Assembly (NCBI GenBank): GCA_022599915.1
Contig: JAHZLH010000048.1
Location: forward strand, 1 to 64,000
DNA: 64,000 nucleotides
Source of the DNA: Actinomycetes bacterium
GTDB taxonomy: Bacteria; Actinomycetota; Actinomycetes; S36-B12; GCA-2699445
Direction of reading: 5' to 3'
Position numbers and translations under genes: made by a program. Of the stretch, positions 6,083-15,795 are shown one piece after another. The notes beneath the pieces are model-generated. The model saw only the letters and a program-made list of their open reading frames with translations. It was not told where the DNA came from and searched no databases. Each line of letters starts with the position of its first letter. The stretch's first letter is position 1.

Positions 6083-8299
6083 ATGCTGCTGACGGACCTG
6101 CGACGGCGGGACCCGAACCTGATTGCGTTGCGTCGCGCCATCCGAGTCGCAGTCGCCGTACCCGTTTCCATTCTGGTGCTGGTCAATATTCCGGCCACTA
6201 CGGAGACCGCATTATTTGGTGTTTTTGCCTGTCTGGCACTACTGCTCTTCGGCAACTTTGCCGGTAAGTGGAAACTGCGGGCGGCTGCCTATCTCACAGC
6301 TACGGTCGTCGGCGGGGTGGTGGTGGCGCTGTGCAGTCTACTGGCCCGGACACTGTGGCCGGCGATGATGGCCATGGCCGTCGTTGCCTTATTCATCAGC
6401 ATGTTCGCAATGTTGCGCGGCTACTTGGCTGCCGCACAAAACGTGGTGCTCCTCGCAGCCGTGCTGGCGTTAACTAGCGCGGAGCCGCAGCAAACCCCGC
6501 AGATTTTGCTGGCCTGGACGATCGGTGGCCTGATCGCCACGGCGGCAGCAGTAGTCCTGCTACCGGCTCATCCGTACGTCGAAATCACCGAGCGGCTGGC
6601 TGGCGTCTACCGCAATTTCGCCACCATGCTGCGAGAAAGATGGTCGGGGGACGCCGCTGTCGCCGCGGCCGTATCCGCAGGCGAGCAAGCAACCCAAGAC
6701 CTGAGCCAGATTCATGCATTGCTGGATGGGAATCTGCAACGGCCCTCCGGCCTCGCTTCCCCCGATCCCGATCTGGGCGTACGGGTCCATTGTGCAGATC
6801 AAATTCAGTCTCATGAGGACGCTGCGCTGCGCGTACCACCGCCTGCGGAGCAGGAGCCGCTGCTGACGGCTGCGAATACACAACTTGCCAACGTCACCGC
6901 GCAACAACTAGACCACCTTGCGGACAAGCTGCAATACGGAACTACTACCGGGATTGATGCGGCAGCCATGTACGAGAGTCGCGTCGAACATCTGCGGCAG
7001 GTGAACAGTTGGTTCGCCCAACGCCGTACCCACCTGGATCCAGCAGCGCTACGCGATCATCTGGACGAATGCTCGCCGTTACGATTCATTTCCGTTCACG
7101 CCGAACTCGCCGGCATGGCTGGCGAGGCAAGGGTCCAGGATCCGATCTTGAGGCAGATGGCCGAGCAGCAACAGCAGCGGTGGTGGGAGCGGATAGGCAT
7201 GCAGCTTTCCTTCGATTCACCCTGGCTTCGGCTAGCGCTGCGCACGGCGGTCGCGCTGGCGTTGAGTGTCGGGGTTGCCAATATGTTGAAGCCGGAACAC
7301 TCGTTCTGGGTCGTGCTCGGAACCTTGGTGGCGCTTCGTTTCGACGCTTCGGGTACTGGCCGCACCGCTTGGCAAGCGTTGTGGGGTACGGCTGTGGGCG
7401 CTGCCATCAGCGCAGGCCTCATCCTGCTCATCGGGGACAATCCCACCGCGTGGGCGATCCTTTTGCCCATCGGGCTCTTTCTCGCCGCCTTTACCCCGTC
7501 GACCTTTTCCCTGGGTATCGGACAGGCGGCCTTCACGGTCGCCGTCATCGTGCTGTTTTCTTTGCTGTTTCCGGTCGATGTTGAGACCGCTGAAATCCGA
7601 TTAGAAGACGTTGCGCTAGGGCTGGCGATCGGAGTAGTCATCAGTTTGGTGATGTGGCCTCGGGGCTTGACGCAAGTGCTGGCGCCGCGATGCGGAGACG
7701 CATTGTCTGCAGCAACGGATCACATGGTGCTGTCACTGGATCGCGCGGCCGGTGGCGCAGTCGATGAGCAGATGCTGGACGCGGGCCGAAAGCAGGCAAC
7801 CACCCAGCTGTTACGAGCACGAGACTCGCTGGAGCTGGTGCTGTCTCAGCATCCCCCGGATCCGGTCGAGTTGCAGCAATGGGAGTCGGTACTCGGCACC
7901 GCCCGAATAACCATCATTTCCGGGGACCTGATTACTTCTTGCTCTAACCTCATCGCGCACTACCGTCCCGAAACCGGTGGCCGGATCCCGGAAGTGCTGG
8001 TGGTACCGCTACTGGCTGAAGCACGAGCCCTTCGCGATCGCATGCGAGTGATCAGCGTAGCCGTGTCGTCGCCGGAAGGACCCCAGGAGGTGGATCAGCA
8101 GGAGCCTAGAAACATTGCTGGGGCGAAGCTCAACGATTTCCGCGATTCATTGACCACGTGGCTCGGTAATAATACGGAGCATAACGATGCAATTGCCGAC
8201 GCTTCACCGGCGATCATGGTGTGGACGTCTGATCTGATGATGGCCGTCGACCGCTCTGCCGCGGAGTTGGAGGATTCGCTCTCACAGTCAGTGAACTAG
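6083..8299 (+). CDS. FUSC-family inner membrane protein
   Basis: A 738-aa protein with two blocks of membrane spans (about residues 25-170 and 385-530) separated by a soluble helical region, and a C-terminal soluble domain. This two-block layout and the segments LRTAVALALSVGVANM and FWVVLGTLVALRFDASGTG are typical of the FUSC/aromatic acid exporter-like family (fusaric acid resistance, YccS-like). Substrate cannot be told. The start at 6083 follows a TAGGGT box by 6 nt. The last 86 bp overlap the convergent hydrolase gene. Confidence 0.85.
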   Translation: MLLTDLRRRDPNLIALRRAIRVAVAVPVSILVLVNIPATTETALFGVFACLALLLFGNFAGKWKLRAAAYLTATVVGGVVVALCSLLARTLWPAMMAMAVVALFISMFAMLRGYLAAAQNVVLLAAVLALTSAEPQQTPQILLAWTIGGLIATAAAVVLLPAHPYVEITERLAGVYRNFATMLRERWSGDAAVAAAVSAGEQATQDLSQIHALLDGNLQRPSGLASPDPDLGVRVHCADQIQSHEDAALRVPPPAEQEPLLTAANTQLANVTAQQLDHLADKLQYGTTTGIDAAAMYESRVEHLRQVNSWFAQRRTHLDPAALRDHLDECSPLRFISVHAELAGMAGEARVQDPILRQMAEQQQQRWWERIGMQLSFDSPWLRLALRTAVALALSVGVANMLKPEHSFWVVLGTLVALRFDASGTGRTAWQALWGTAVGAAISAGLILLIGDNPTAWAILLPIGLFLAAFTPSTFSLGIGQAAFTVAVIVLFSLLFPVDVETAEIRLEDVALGLAIGVVISLVMWPRGLTQVLAPRCGDALSAATDHMVLSLDRAAGGAVDEQMLDAGRKQATTQLLRARDSLELVLSQHPPDPVELQQWESVLGTARITIISGDLITSCSNLIAHYRPETGGRIPEVLVVPLLAEARALRDRMRVISVAVSSPEGPQEVDQQEPRNIAGAKLNDFRDSLTTWLGNNTEHNDAIADASPAIMVWTSDLMMAVDRSAAELEDSLSQSVN

Positions 8300-9086
8300 C
8301 CCAGTCCGCGATCCGATCCAGTAACTCATCGGGGATGCTAGCTTCGGCGTGACCAAAATCTTCTAGCCATAACTCCGGCTGATATCCCACGACATCTCGC
8401 TGTTCTGCGCCATTCCGAGCAGCCCGGATGAGTCCACGAGGGTGTTCCTCCGGAAAGAACAGATCATCGCGCCCGTGAACTACCAGGAACGGCGTTGGCG
8501 GGATGAGCATGGCAGCCTCCGTCGGTGACATCGGCCACGGTTTTGACCAGGGCGGTGGCGCAACGCGGGTACGCATTACTCGTCGAACGTAAGTCCGGCC
8601 TACCGGATGCTCCACCCCAAAATGCAGCCAACGCATGACGGCTGTTCCGCGATAGTTCCAATAGGCCGGGCCGCTAACTGCCACTACCCCCGCACAGCCG
8701 CCAAACAATCCTGCATACCGCACCGCAACTGCAGCCCCCATGGAGAATCCGATCACCACGACGCGCCGGAATCCCAAGGTCCGGGCCCAACCGACGGCGG
8801 CCGCTACATCATGTACTTCCTGGCTCCCCAAGGTGCATTCACCGCTACTGCGACCATGACCCCGCATATCCAGACCCACAACAGGTAGTCGGCGAGACAG
8901 CCGTCGCATCACCCGACGATTTTGCTCCGTGGCAATGTGCCCGGAAAAGCCGTGCGCGACCACGATTACGGTGTCGGTTGCGCTGGCTGGACTTACTGCA
9001 GCAGGCAGCAACTGAGCCGCGATTCGTTGCCCGTCGCTGGTCAGCAGCCGACGATGAGTCGGCTGGGATCGGCCAGTATGCTCCAC
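8214..9086 (-). CDS. Alpha/beta hydrolase (serine)
   Basis: A 290-aa hydrolase of the monoacylglycerol-lipase-like type. Visible are the oxyanion-hole segment VVAHGFSGH, the [11 protein letters not shown] loop, the nucleophile elbow GFSMGAAVA, and later acid/histidine segments [14 protein letters not shown] and [11 protein letters not shown]. No signal peptide. The substrate is unknown. The GTG start at 9086 has GGAG-like sequence only downstream, so the exact start is less certain. The 3' end overlaps the FUSC gene tail to tail by 86 bp. Confidence 0.85.
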   Translation of the reverse strand: MEHTGRSQPTHRRLLTSDGQRIAAQLLPAAVSPASATDTVIVVAHGFSGHIATEQNRRVMRRLSRRLPVVGLDMRGHGRSSGECTLGSQEVHDVAAAVGWARTLGFRRVVVIGFSMGAAVAVRYAGLFGGCAGVVAVSGPAYWNYRGTAVMRWLHFGVEHPVGRTYVRRVMRTRVAPPPWSKPWPMSPTEAAMLIPPTPFLVVHGRDDLFFPEEHPRGLIRAARNGAEQRDVVGYQPELWLEDFGHAEASIPDELLDRIADWASSLTVRANPPTPRQSGRRPSSDQTSTP

Positions 9087-9090
9087 GGTC

Positions 9091-9096
9091 GGCTAT
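9091..9096 (+). promoter_or_regulatory. Possible -10 box of glnR
   Basis: TATTCT about 31 nt before the ATG at 9127; the leader carries the ribosome site GGAGGT. Unlike many genes here, glnR would have a short conventional 5' leader. Confidence 0.4.
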
Positions 9097-9126
9097 TCTC
9101 TCATCAGAGTTCCCGGAGGTCTGCTG

Positions 9127-9840
9127 ATGAGGATTTTGTTGCTCACCTCGCAGCCCGGCCCCGCCGCTAGCGTGCTACCCGCTATCGAATTACTCCCCCA
9201 CACGCTGCGGGTACTGCCCGCCGAAAGCTCCATGCTGATTGATGCACCCGCTCATGACGCGATCCTGGTCGATGGCCGAGAATCCCTGCCACAGGCGCGA
9301 TCGCTGACTCGGTTCATCCGAAACACCGGAGTAGCAGCACCGCTGCTGATTGTCATTACTGAAGGCGGGCTAGCAGCGATCCAGGCGGACTGGGGTGTGG
9401 ACGATTTCCTTCTTGCTACCGCTAGCCCGGCCGAAATTGAGGCCCGGTTGCGGGTGGCGGCTTCTCGCTCCGCTACTGATGAATCAGGGGAACAAGAGAC
9501 TCCCGCCGACCAAATCCACCAAGGTGCGTTGGTGATAGACGAATCTGCGTACACCGCGACACTCGCAGGCGAACAACTGGATTTGACCTTCAAAGAGTTC
9601 GAGTTGCTGCGCTACCTGGCTAGCAACTCCGGCCGGGTCTTCACCCGGGCTCAACTGCTGCAAGAGGTATGGGGCTACGACTACTACGGCGGCACTCGTA
9701 CCGTCGATGTCCACGTCCGCCGACTGCGCGCAAAACTCGGTTTGGAGTATGAAGCACTCATCGGGACGGTGCGCAATGTCGGCTACCGATTCGTGGCCGA
9801 CGCAGCCCCGCCCACCCCGGAACCCCAAACCACCACCTAG
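9127..9840 (+). CDS. glnR: GlnR-type orphan response regulator
   Basis: GlnR is the global nitrogen regulator of actinobacteria, an OmpR-family protein with an atypical receiver domain that is not paired with a kinase. The 237-aa product shows the GlnR receiver pattern ([27 protein letters not shown] with D49, VITEGGLAA) and an OmpR-type winged helix ([57 protein letters not shown]). The next gene, 3 nt downstream, is mshD, the same neighbour order as Rv0818-Rv0819 in Mycobacterium tuberculosis, which supports the assignment. The start is set by GGAGGT before ATG 9127. Confidence 0.92.
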   Translation: MRILLLTSQPGPAASVLPAIELLPHTLRVLPAESSMLIDAPAHDAILVDGRESLPQARSLTRFIRNTGVAAPLLIVITEGGLAAIQADWGVDDFLLATASPAEIEARLRVAASRSATDESGEQETPADQIHQGALVIDESAYTATLAGEQLDLTFKEFELLRYLASNSGRVFTRAQLLQEVWGYDYYGGTRTVDVHVRRLRAKLGLEYEALIGTVRNVGYRFVADAAPPTPEPQTTT

Positions 9841-9843
9841 GCC

Positions 9844-10713
9844 ATGGCCGCCGTCAGCATCTTGCAGCAAACCGCTGGCTCGCGGCCGCCACAAGAGCTT
9901 GCCACGGTATTTTCAGTCGAGCAGCGATACACCGCCAGGCGGCCGCTGGGGGAGGAACTCCGACTCGCATTGGCCAGCGACGACCCCTCTTACACCTGGC
10001 TATGGTGCGCACCGGCCGGCCGAGCCTACGCCGGGATGTTGCCTGGGAGCACACCACGGCAGCTGGAGCTCACGGCAGATCCCCGCCAGCCCGAGCCAGC
10101 GACGGAGCTGCTGGCAACTATCACCCAAGGGCTCAGCACTGGCGTGCTGTGGACGCATGGCGATCTGGCTGCTGGCAGGCAGGCTGCTGTTGCGCTGCAG
10201 CTGCATCAGGAGCGCGAGTTGTGGCTCATGCAGCGAGAACTCAGCACAACAGCGGCAAGTAAGCCACCGACCGATGTCCAGTTCCGAACCTTCAACGCGA
10301 ATCGGGATAGCGAGATGCTGCTAGCTCTCAACCGCGAGATCTTCGTTGACTTGCCAGATCAGGGAAGTTGGGGTCCAGCCGAACTACAGCTCCGTCTGGA
10401 CGCACCCTGGTTTGATCCTGCCGGACTCATTCTCGCCGAGCGTTCCGGCGAGCTCGTGGGCTTCCACTGGACCAAACTTGAGCGCCAGCAACCGCAACCC
10501 CCTGCTGGTGAGGTGTATGTACTCGGAGTAGCAGCATCACATCGCGGTTCAGGCCTTGCTGACTCGCTACTCACCACAGGTCTGGATTACCTTCACCAGC
10601 AGGGGGCACGCGCGGTTCACCTGTTTGTTGACGGCGCAAACCAGTCTGCGATTGACCTGTACCTGCGTGCTGGCTTTGCACACATCGATACCGATCGACA
10701 ATTCAGCTGGTAG
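9844..10713 (+). CDS. mshD: Mycothiol synthase MshD
   Basis: MshD transfers acetyl from acetyl-CoA to Cys-GlcN-inositol, the last step of mycothiol synthesis. The 289-aa protein has the tandem GNAT layout: a degenerate N-terminal domain and a C-terminal one with the acetyl-CoA loop VLGVAASHRGSGLADSLL and the ending VDGANQSAIDLYLRAGF. Length and neighbour (glnR, 3 nt upstream, probably co-transcribed) agree. This marks a mycothiol-using actinobacterium. Confidence 0.92.
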   Translation: MAAVSILQQTAGSRPPQELATVFSVEQRYTARRPLGEELRLALASDDPSYTWLWCAPAGRAYAGMLPGSTPRQLELTADPRQPEPATELLATITQGLSTGVLWTHGDLAAGRQAAVALQLHQERELWLMQRELSTTAASKPPTDVQFRTFNANRDSEMLLALNREIFVDLPDQGSWGPAELQLRLDAPWFDPAGLILAERSGELVGFHWTKLERQQPQPPAGEVYVLGVAASHRGSGLADSLLTTGLDYLHQQGARAVHLFVDGANQSAIDLYLRAGFAHIDTDRQFSW

Positions 10714-10784
10714 TCGACTCGCGTTCAGCCAATAACTTGCGACTTCTAGCGCAACATAGGTAGCGCTGTGGCAATATCGCGGAC

Positions 10785-12899
10785 ATGAGCACTCCCACCG
10801 AAACAGCCTCCGAAGTGACGGCAGAAAGTTCCCTACCTGAGCTACCTGCCGATCGCTTCCTAGACCGGGAGTTGTCCTGGCTGGAATTCAATGATCGAGT
10901 CCTCGAACTAGCTGAGGACGAGAGTCTGCCGCTACTGGAGCGCGCCAAGTTTCTGGCCATCTTTGCGTCCAACTTGGACGAGTTCTTTATGGTCCGGGTA
11001 GCCGGCTTGAAGCGACGGATTGCTACTGGCATTGCGGTCAAGGCGGCGAGCGGGCTACTGCCTAATGAGGTTCTGGAAGCCATCCGAGTGCAGTCCCGGA
11101 GTCAGATGGAGCGACAGGCCGCCTGCTTCCGCACCGACGTCCTTCCCGCGTTGGAAACCGAGAGCATTGACCTGCTGCATTGGGACGATCTCACCGAGCC
11201 GGAGCGCGACGAGCTCCACGAGTTCTTCCGCAAACGGGTCTTCCCAGTGCTCACTCCGTTAGCGGTAGACCCCTCGCACCCATTCCCCTACATCTCCGGT
11301 CTGTCCCTCAACCTCGCTGTTGTAGTACGAAATCCTGAAACTGGCAACGAACTGTTTGCCCGGGTCAAGGTTCCGCCACTGTTGCCGCGATTGGTGTCCG
11401 TCGGCCCACAGCGCTTCATCCCACTGGAAGATGTGATGGCGGAGCATCTCGACCAACTCTTTCCTGGCATGGAGGTACTGCAGCACCACACCTTCCGAGT
11501 TACCCGCAATGAGGATCTTGAAGTGGAAGAGGACGACGCCGAGAACCTCCTCAAAGCGCTTGAGCGGGAATTGATGCGCCGCCGATTCGGTCCACCCGTT
11601 CGACTAGAGGTCGAGGAGTCGATCGATGAACACGTCCAAGATCTCCTAGTCAGCGAGTTGGGTATCTCGGAAGAGGAGGTCGTGCGGTTACCGGGTCCCC
11701 TGGACCTTACGTGTCTATGGCGCCTCGTCGGCCTGGACCGTGGCGACCTGAAGGAAGCACCTCATGTGCCCAAGACTTCTCAGGAACTGAGCAAAGTCGA
11801 ATCCGCCGCACCCCCGGACGTGCTGGAGGCGATGCGAGAGAAGGAAGTGCTGCTGCACCATCCCTACGATTCCTTCTCCACCTCGGTACAGCGCTTCCTC
11901 GAACAGGCCGCTGCCGATCCCAAAGTGCTAGCAATCAAACAAACTCTCTATCGCACCAGCGGCGATTCACCGATAATCGATGCACTGGTCGATGCTGCCG
12001 AAGCTGGCAAACAGGTTCTCGCCCTCGTGGAAATTAAGGCGCGCTTCGATGAACAGGCGAACATCAAATGGGGACGCAAACTTGAGCGGGCGGGAGTACA
12101 CGTTGTGTACGGGCTGGTCGGCCTCAAGACCCACTGCAAACTCAGCATGGTGGTGCGCGACGACGGCGGCACTTTGCGACGGTACTGTCACCTCGGCACC
12201 GGCAACTATCACTCCAAGACCGCGCGGCTGTATGAGGACTACGGGCTGCTCACCACTGATCCGGTCGTCGGTGAGGACATCAGCCGGTTGTTCAATGTGC
12301 TTTCCGGCTACTCGATGAACACCAGTTACGACCGACTGCTAGTGGCGCCTCGCTCTATCCGAACCGGACTACTCGATCGAATCGAGCGCGAGGTAGCCCA
12401 TCACGAGGCTGGTCGGCCCGCTCGGATTCGATTCAAATGCAACTCCATCGTGGACGAACGCATCATCGATGCGCTGTACCGTGCCGCCCAGGTCGGTGTT
12501 CCGGTCAGCCTTTGGGTTCGCGGGATCTGTGCAGCTCGACCGGGAATCCCCGGAACTGAAGGAAATTTCCGGGTACGCAGCATTCTCGGAAGATTCCTGG
12601 AGCACTCCCGGGCCTACGAGTTCCGCAACGGCGGCGATACTGAGACCTGGATCGGCTCTGCCGACCTCATGCACCGCAACCTAGACCGGCGGGTGGAAAC
12701 CCTCGTGCGACTGGAATCAGACAAGCACGTGGCCGAGATCAGCGACGTATTCGACCTAGCGATGGACGAGGGCACCTCCGCGTGGGATCTCAACTCGGAC
12801 GGATCCTGGTCTCGTAGCAGCCGGGACGCCGAGGGCGATCCGCTCCTCGACCTGCAGCAGTACCTCATTGAGCAACAGAATACGAAGCGGGACGCGTAG
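10785..12899 (+). CDS. ppk1: Polyphosphate kinase 1
   Basis: PPK1 reversibly polymerises the gamma-phosphate of ATP into polyphosphate. The 704-aa protein has the N-terminal signature [15 protein letters not shown], the [16 protein letters not shown] segment, and the two phospholipase-D-like C-terminal domains, including [12 protein letters not shown] with the autophosphorylated histidine and [13 protein letters not shown]. Full length. It starts at ATG 10785, 7 nt after a CAATAT box. It is followed by a CHAD-domain gene and mutT1, both linked to polyphosphate or nucleotide chemistry. Confidence 0.96.
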   Translation: MSTPTETASEVTAESSLPELPADRFLDRELSWLEFNDRVLELAEDESLPLLERAKFLAIFASNLDEFFMVRVAGLKRRIATGIAVKAASGLLPNEVLEAIRVQSRSQMERQAACFRTDVLPALETESIDLLHWDDLTEPERDELHEFFRKRVFPVLTPLAVDPSHPFPYISGLSLNLAVVVRNPETGNELFARVKVPPLLPRLVSVGPQRFIPLEDVMAEHLDQLFPGMEVLQHHTFRVTRNEDLEVEEDDAENLLKALERELMRRRFGPPVRLEVEESIDEHVQDLLVSELGISEEEVVRLPGPLDLTCLWRLVGLDRGDLKEAPHVPKTSQELSKVESAAPPDVLEAMREKEVLLHHPYDSFSTSVQRFLEQAAADPKVLAIKQTLYRTSGDSPIIDALVDAAEAGKQVLALVEIKARFDEQANIKWGRKLERAGVHVVYGLVGLKTHCKLSMVVRDDGGTLRRYCHLGTGNYHSKTARLYEDYGLLTTDPVVGEDISRLFNVLSGYSMNTSYDRLLVAPRSIRTGLLDRIEREVAHHEAGRPARIRFKCNSIVDERIIDALYRAAQVGVPVSLWVRGICAARPGIPGTEGNFRVRSILGRFLEHSRAYEFRNGGDTETWIGSADLMHRNLDRRVETLVRLESDKHVAEISDVFDLAMDEGTSAWDLNSDGSWSRSSRDAEGDPLLDLQQYLIEQQNTKRDA

Positions 12900-12902
12900 G
12901 CT
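12897..12902 (+). promoter_or_regulatory. -10-like box overlapping the ppk1 stop
   Basis: TAGGCT, whose first three bases are the ppk1 stop codon, 26 nt before the next ATG. It may give the CYTH/CHAD gene its own promoter. Confidence 0.4.
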
Positions 12903-12928
12903 CGGATAACCACGAGCCGGGCTGGTCA

Positions 12929-14467
12929 ATGAACGAGATTCCTCACACCCACAGAGAGCTGGAGCGAAAGTTTCGGGTGCACGCAATGTTCCAGCTACCC
13001 GATCTTGCGGCAATCCCCGGCGTGGGCGGTGTCGCTGCTGAGCCAGATCGGGATATGACTGCGGTCTACTACGACACTGCAGATCTCACCTTGTTTCGTT
13101 GGAAAATCACGTTGCGTCGGCGTGAGGGTGGGCCCGATGAAGGCTGGCACCTCAAACTGCCGGTCACGGGCGAGGAAGGTGCTCGAGACGAGTTGCAACT
13201 GCCGCTTTCGGCCGGCGAACCGGGTCACGTCCCAGCTGCGATCAGCGATCTCGTGACTGCACTGGTCCGCGATCAGCCGCTGGTACCGCTCGCCACCCTG
13301 CGCACCGTGAGGTCCCCACAAATCTTGCTGGACGAAGCAGGAACTCCGGCTCTTGAGGTCGTGGATGACGTGGTCTCAATCATGGACGGCAAGCAGATCG
13401 CCGCCCGCTTCCGTGAGATCGAAGTTGAGGCGCTCAGCCCGGAGTGGGGTTCCGGTGCTCTCATCACATCCGTGTGCAACGCCATGCTCGCCGCGGAAGC
13501 AATCCCAGGGACGATGTCTAAGGCGGCATCAGCAGTGGGACCGCGGGCTAGCGACCCGCCGGATATCCCAGACCCGAGACCGGTCCATCCCAACGATCCG
13601 GCCGCCGCAGCATTGATCGCGCACTTGGCCCGGCACACTCGTCGGTTCCTGCTACAAGATGTCCGTGTCCGTCGCGACCTACCTGACTCGGTACACCAGA
13701 TGCGCGTCGCAGCCCGGCGGCTACGCAGTGGCTTGCAGGCCTTTGGTTCGCTCGTGGACAAGGATTGGTCGAAGCACCTACGCCGCGAGTTGGGCTGGAT
13801 CGCCCGAGAACTGGGCGGAGTGCGCGACACGGAGGTGATGATTGATCGTCTCGATGAGCGGATCGAGGAGTTGCAGCCTGATGAGGCCGAGTTGGCCCGT
13901 GCTGCCGTCCACGAAGTCCTCGGCACCAAGATAGTAGGCGCCAGAGCAGAGGCGCTGGCGGCGCTGCGTTCCGAGCGGTATCAGGATCTACTACTTGAGC
14001 TCATCGATGCAGTCGAACGACCCCGGCTGACCGCAAAGGCAGCTCGCTCTTGCCAGGAGGTCCTGCCGAAACTTGTGGACAAGGCCTGGCAGCGACTGGC
14101 CGACGACGTGGCGCAACTCCATGTCGATGGACCAGCCGAGCCTTGGCATGAGTCCCGCATCATGGCCAAACGCGCGCGGTATGCCACCGAAGTAGTACAG
14201 CCAGTCTTCGGCAAGGGCGTCCGGCCACTGACGAAGGCACTCGCCGAAGTCACCGAACTACTCGGTGATCATCAAGACGCACATGTCGCTCAAAAGACGC
14301 TGGTAGAAATGGCTGCCGCCGACCAAGTTAATGGTCAGGCGGGCTTTGCACTCGGGCTGCTCTTCCGCCTCGAGGTGGAGCACGAAATGAGACTGCGCAA
14401 TCGATTCCGCCGGCTATGGCCACGCGTGGTCAAGACGAAGAACAAGACGACGTTGGGCAGCCAGTAA
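12929..14467 (+). CDS. CYTH/CHAD domain protein
   Basis: The 512-aa protein joins an N-terminal CYTH (triphosphate tunnel) domain, with the E-x-E-x-K signature at residues 10-14 (ELERK), to a C-terminal CHAD domain starting near residue 220 (HQMRVAARRLRSGLQAF, and later HESRIMAKRARYATEVV), whose conserved His and basic residues bind polyphosphate. CYTH domains usually cleave inorganic triphosphate. With ppk1 directly upstream, cleavage or binding of polyphosphate products is the natural reading. The stop overlaps the ATG of mutT1 (TAATG). Confidence 0.9.
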   Translation: MNEIPHTHRELERKFRVHAMFQLPDLAAIPGVGGVAAEPDRDMTAVYYDTADLTLFRWKITLRRREGGPDEGWHLKLPVTGEEGARDELQLPLSAGEPGHVPAAISDLVTALVRDQPLVPLATLRTVRSPQILLDEAGTPALEVVDDVVSIMDGKQIAARFREIEVEALSPEWGSGALITSVCNAMLAAEAIPGTMSKAASAVGPRASDPPDIPDPRPVHPNDPAAAALIAHLARHTRRFLLQDVRVRRDLPDSVHQMRVAARRLRSGLQAFGSLVDKDWSKHLRRELGWIARELGGVRDTEVMIDRLDERIEELQPDEAELARAAVHEVLGTKIVGARAEALAALRSERYQDLLLELIDAVERPRLTAKAARSCQEVLPKLVDKAWQRLADDVAQLHVDGPAEPWHESRIMAKRARYATEVVQPVFGKGVRPLTKALAEVTELLGDHQDAHVAQKTLVEMAAADQVNGQAGFALGLLFRLEVEHEMRLRNRFRRLWPRVVKTKNKTTLGSQ

Positions 14468-15363
14468 TGGGCAGTCGCGCGGTCCATGCCGCGGGCGTAG
14501 TACTGCTAAACGAGGGGAAGAAGTCCACCAAGGTGCTGCTTGTCCATCGGCCTCGACACCGCGACTGGTCACTACCCAAAGGCAAGTTGGACAGTTCTGA
14601 ACACGCGGTGGCAGCGGCCGTCCGGGAATGTGACGAGGAAACCGGGGTAGTACCGATTCTGCATGCGCCACTCGGACGGCAGGAGTACCAAATACCGGGT
14701 GGGGACAAGATCGTTGATTACTGGCGCGCATCCGCTGGTGTCGACAACGGGTTCGTACCCGACAATGAGGTGGACGAGATCGCTTGGGTGTCGCCCGGTC
14801 GCGCCCGAAAGATGCTTACCTACGACCGTGATGCCGAGTTTCTCGATCGAGCGCTCACGCTGCCAATCACTTCGCCGCTGGTAATTCTTAGACACGCGCT
14901 GGCGGAAAAGCGTCGCAACTTTTCTGGCAAGGATCGACGTCGGCCACTATCCGGTCGGGGTCGTACCCAAGCCAAAACGCTGGCCACGCTCCTTGCCGCC
15001 TTCGGTTGCGATCGGATCGTTTCTTCACCTGCGGTGCGCTGCACCAGAACAGTGACTCCGCTGGCCAAGCAGTCCCATCGCAAGATCGTCACCGAGCCTG
15101 CGTTCAGTGAAGAGTCAGCAGCCCGCCGGCCTGATCGGGCACTAGCGGAAATCTCGGCACTCCTCGCTAGCAAGCGTTCCACCGTGATCTGCTCCCACCG
15201 GCCGGTACTGCCATTGATGATCGAGCCACTGCTGCCACTTCTCAATGAGAAGCAACAGCGGCTGGTACTGGAGCCACTTCCTGCTGGCGGGATGCTGGTG
15301 GTTCACCGCGAGATGAAAAAGAAGGGCTGGCGATTGACTGCCGTCGAGCGGCACGTGCTCTGA
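14467..15363 (+). CDS. mutT1: Nudix/histidine phosphatase fusion, MutT1-type
   Basis: The 298-aa protein fuses a Nudix hydrolase to a histidine phosphatase, like mycobacterial MutT1, which cleans 8-oxo-GTP and 8-oxo-dGTP. The Nudix box spans residues 39-61 (GKLDSSEH, then VRECDEETGV). The phosphatase half opens with VILRHALAEKRR (RHA catalytic motif) and has IVSSPAVRCTRT and a final STVICSHRPVLP. I prefer the ATG at 14467, overlapping the CHAD gene stop, over an in-frame ATG at 14416. Mycobacteria also place mutT1 beside ppk1. Confidence 0.9.
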   Translation: MGSRAVHAAGVVLLNEGKKSTKVLLVHRPRHRDWSLPKGKLDSSEHAVAAAVRECDEETGVVPILHAPLGRQEYQIPGGDKIVDYWRASAGVDNGFVPDNEVDEIAWVSPGRARKMLTYDRDAEFLDRALTLPITSPLVILRHALAEKRRNFSGKDRRRPLSGRGRTQAKTLATLLAAFGCDRIVSSPAVRCTRTVTPLAKQSHRKIVTEPAFSEESAARRPDRALAEISALLASKRSTVICSHRPVLPLMIEPLLPLLNEKQQRLVLEPLPAGGMLVVHREMKKKGWRLTAVERHVL

Positions 15364-15395
15364 CCACTGCTGCCAGCGGGTAGGCAACATCGCCG

Positions 15396-15401
15396 TAGAC
15401 T
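15396..15401 (+). promoter_or_regulatory. -10 box of the Dabb gene
   Basis: TAGACT, 6 nt before the ATG at 15408; leaderless arrangement. Confidence 0.65.
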
Positions 15402-15407
15402 GCCGCA

Positions 15408-15692
15408 ATGACTACTCACGTCGTGATGTTTCGTTTCGCCAAATCTGATGACGCTGCTGCGGCGGTCGAACGGCTACGCGGTATGGACGGTCGGATTCCC
15501 GGGCTTACCGCCATCCGAGCCGGAATAGACCACAACCGCGGCCCCCATGCCTTCGACGTCATCCTGATTACCGAACACGAGGATCGGGCTGCACTGAAGT
15601 CCTACGCGTCCCATCCGGTACATGTCGAGGTGGCGGAGTGGCTGGCGGATCGGATCACCGACCGAGCGGTCGTCGATACCGACGATCTGTAG
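15408..15692 (+). CDS. Dabb-family alpha/beta barrel protein
   Basis: A 94-aa stress-responsive dimeric alpha-beta barrel (Dabb) protein. The pattern THVVMFRFAK at the start, PGLTAIRAGIDHN in the middle and YASHPVHVEVAEWL near the end is typical. Members form dimers with a central barrel; some bind small hydrophobic molecules, but the ligand here is unknown. Confidence 0.87.
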   Translation: MTTHVVMFRFAKSDDAAAAVERLRGMDGRIPGLTAIRAGIDHNRGPHAFDVILITEHEDRAALKSYASHPVHVEVAEWLADRITDRAVVDTDDL

Positions 15693-15738
15693 CGCATCAC
15701 GATCCGGCTGCGGAACCTGCCGTTACGCCAGCGCGTCG

Positions 15739-15744
15739 TAGACT
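15739..15744 (+). promoter_or_regulatory. -10 box upstream of the LppX-like lipoprotein
   Basis: TAGACT about 50 nt before the start codon; followed by the ribosome site GAGGAGG at 15785-15791. A conventional leader, in contrast to the leaderless genes nearby. Confidence 0.5.
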
Positions 15745-15795
15745 GGAGACTTGCAGGTCGAAAATGGGGCCTCGCAGGGGGACCGAGGAGGAACC

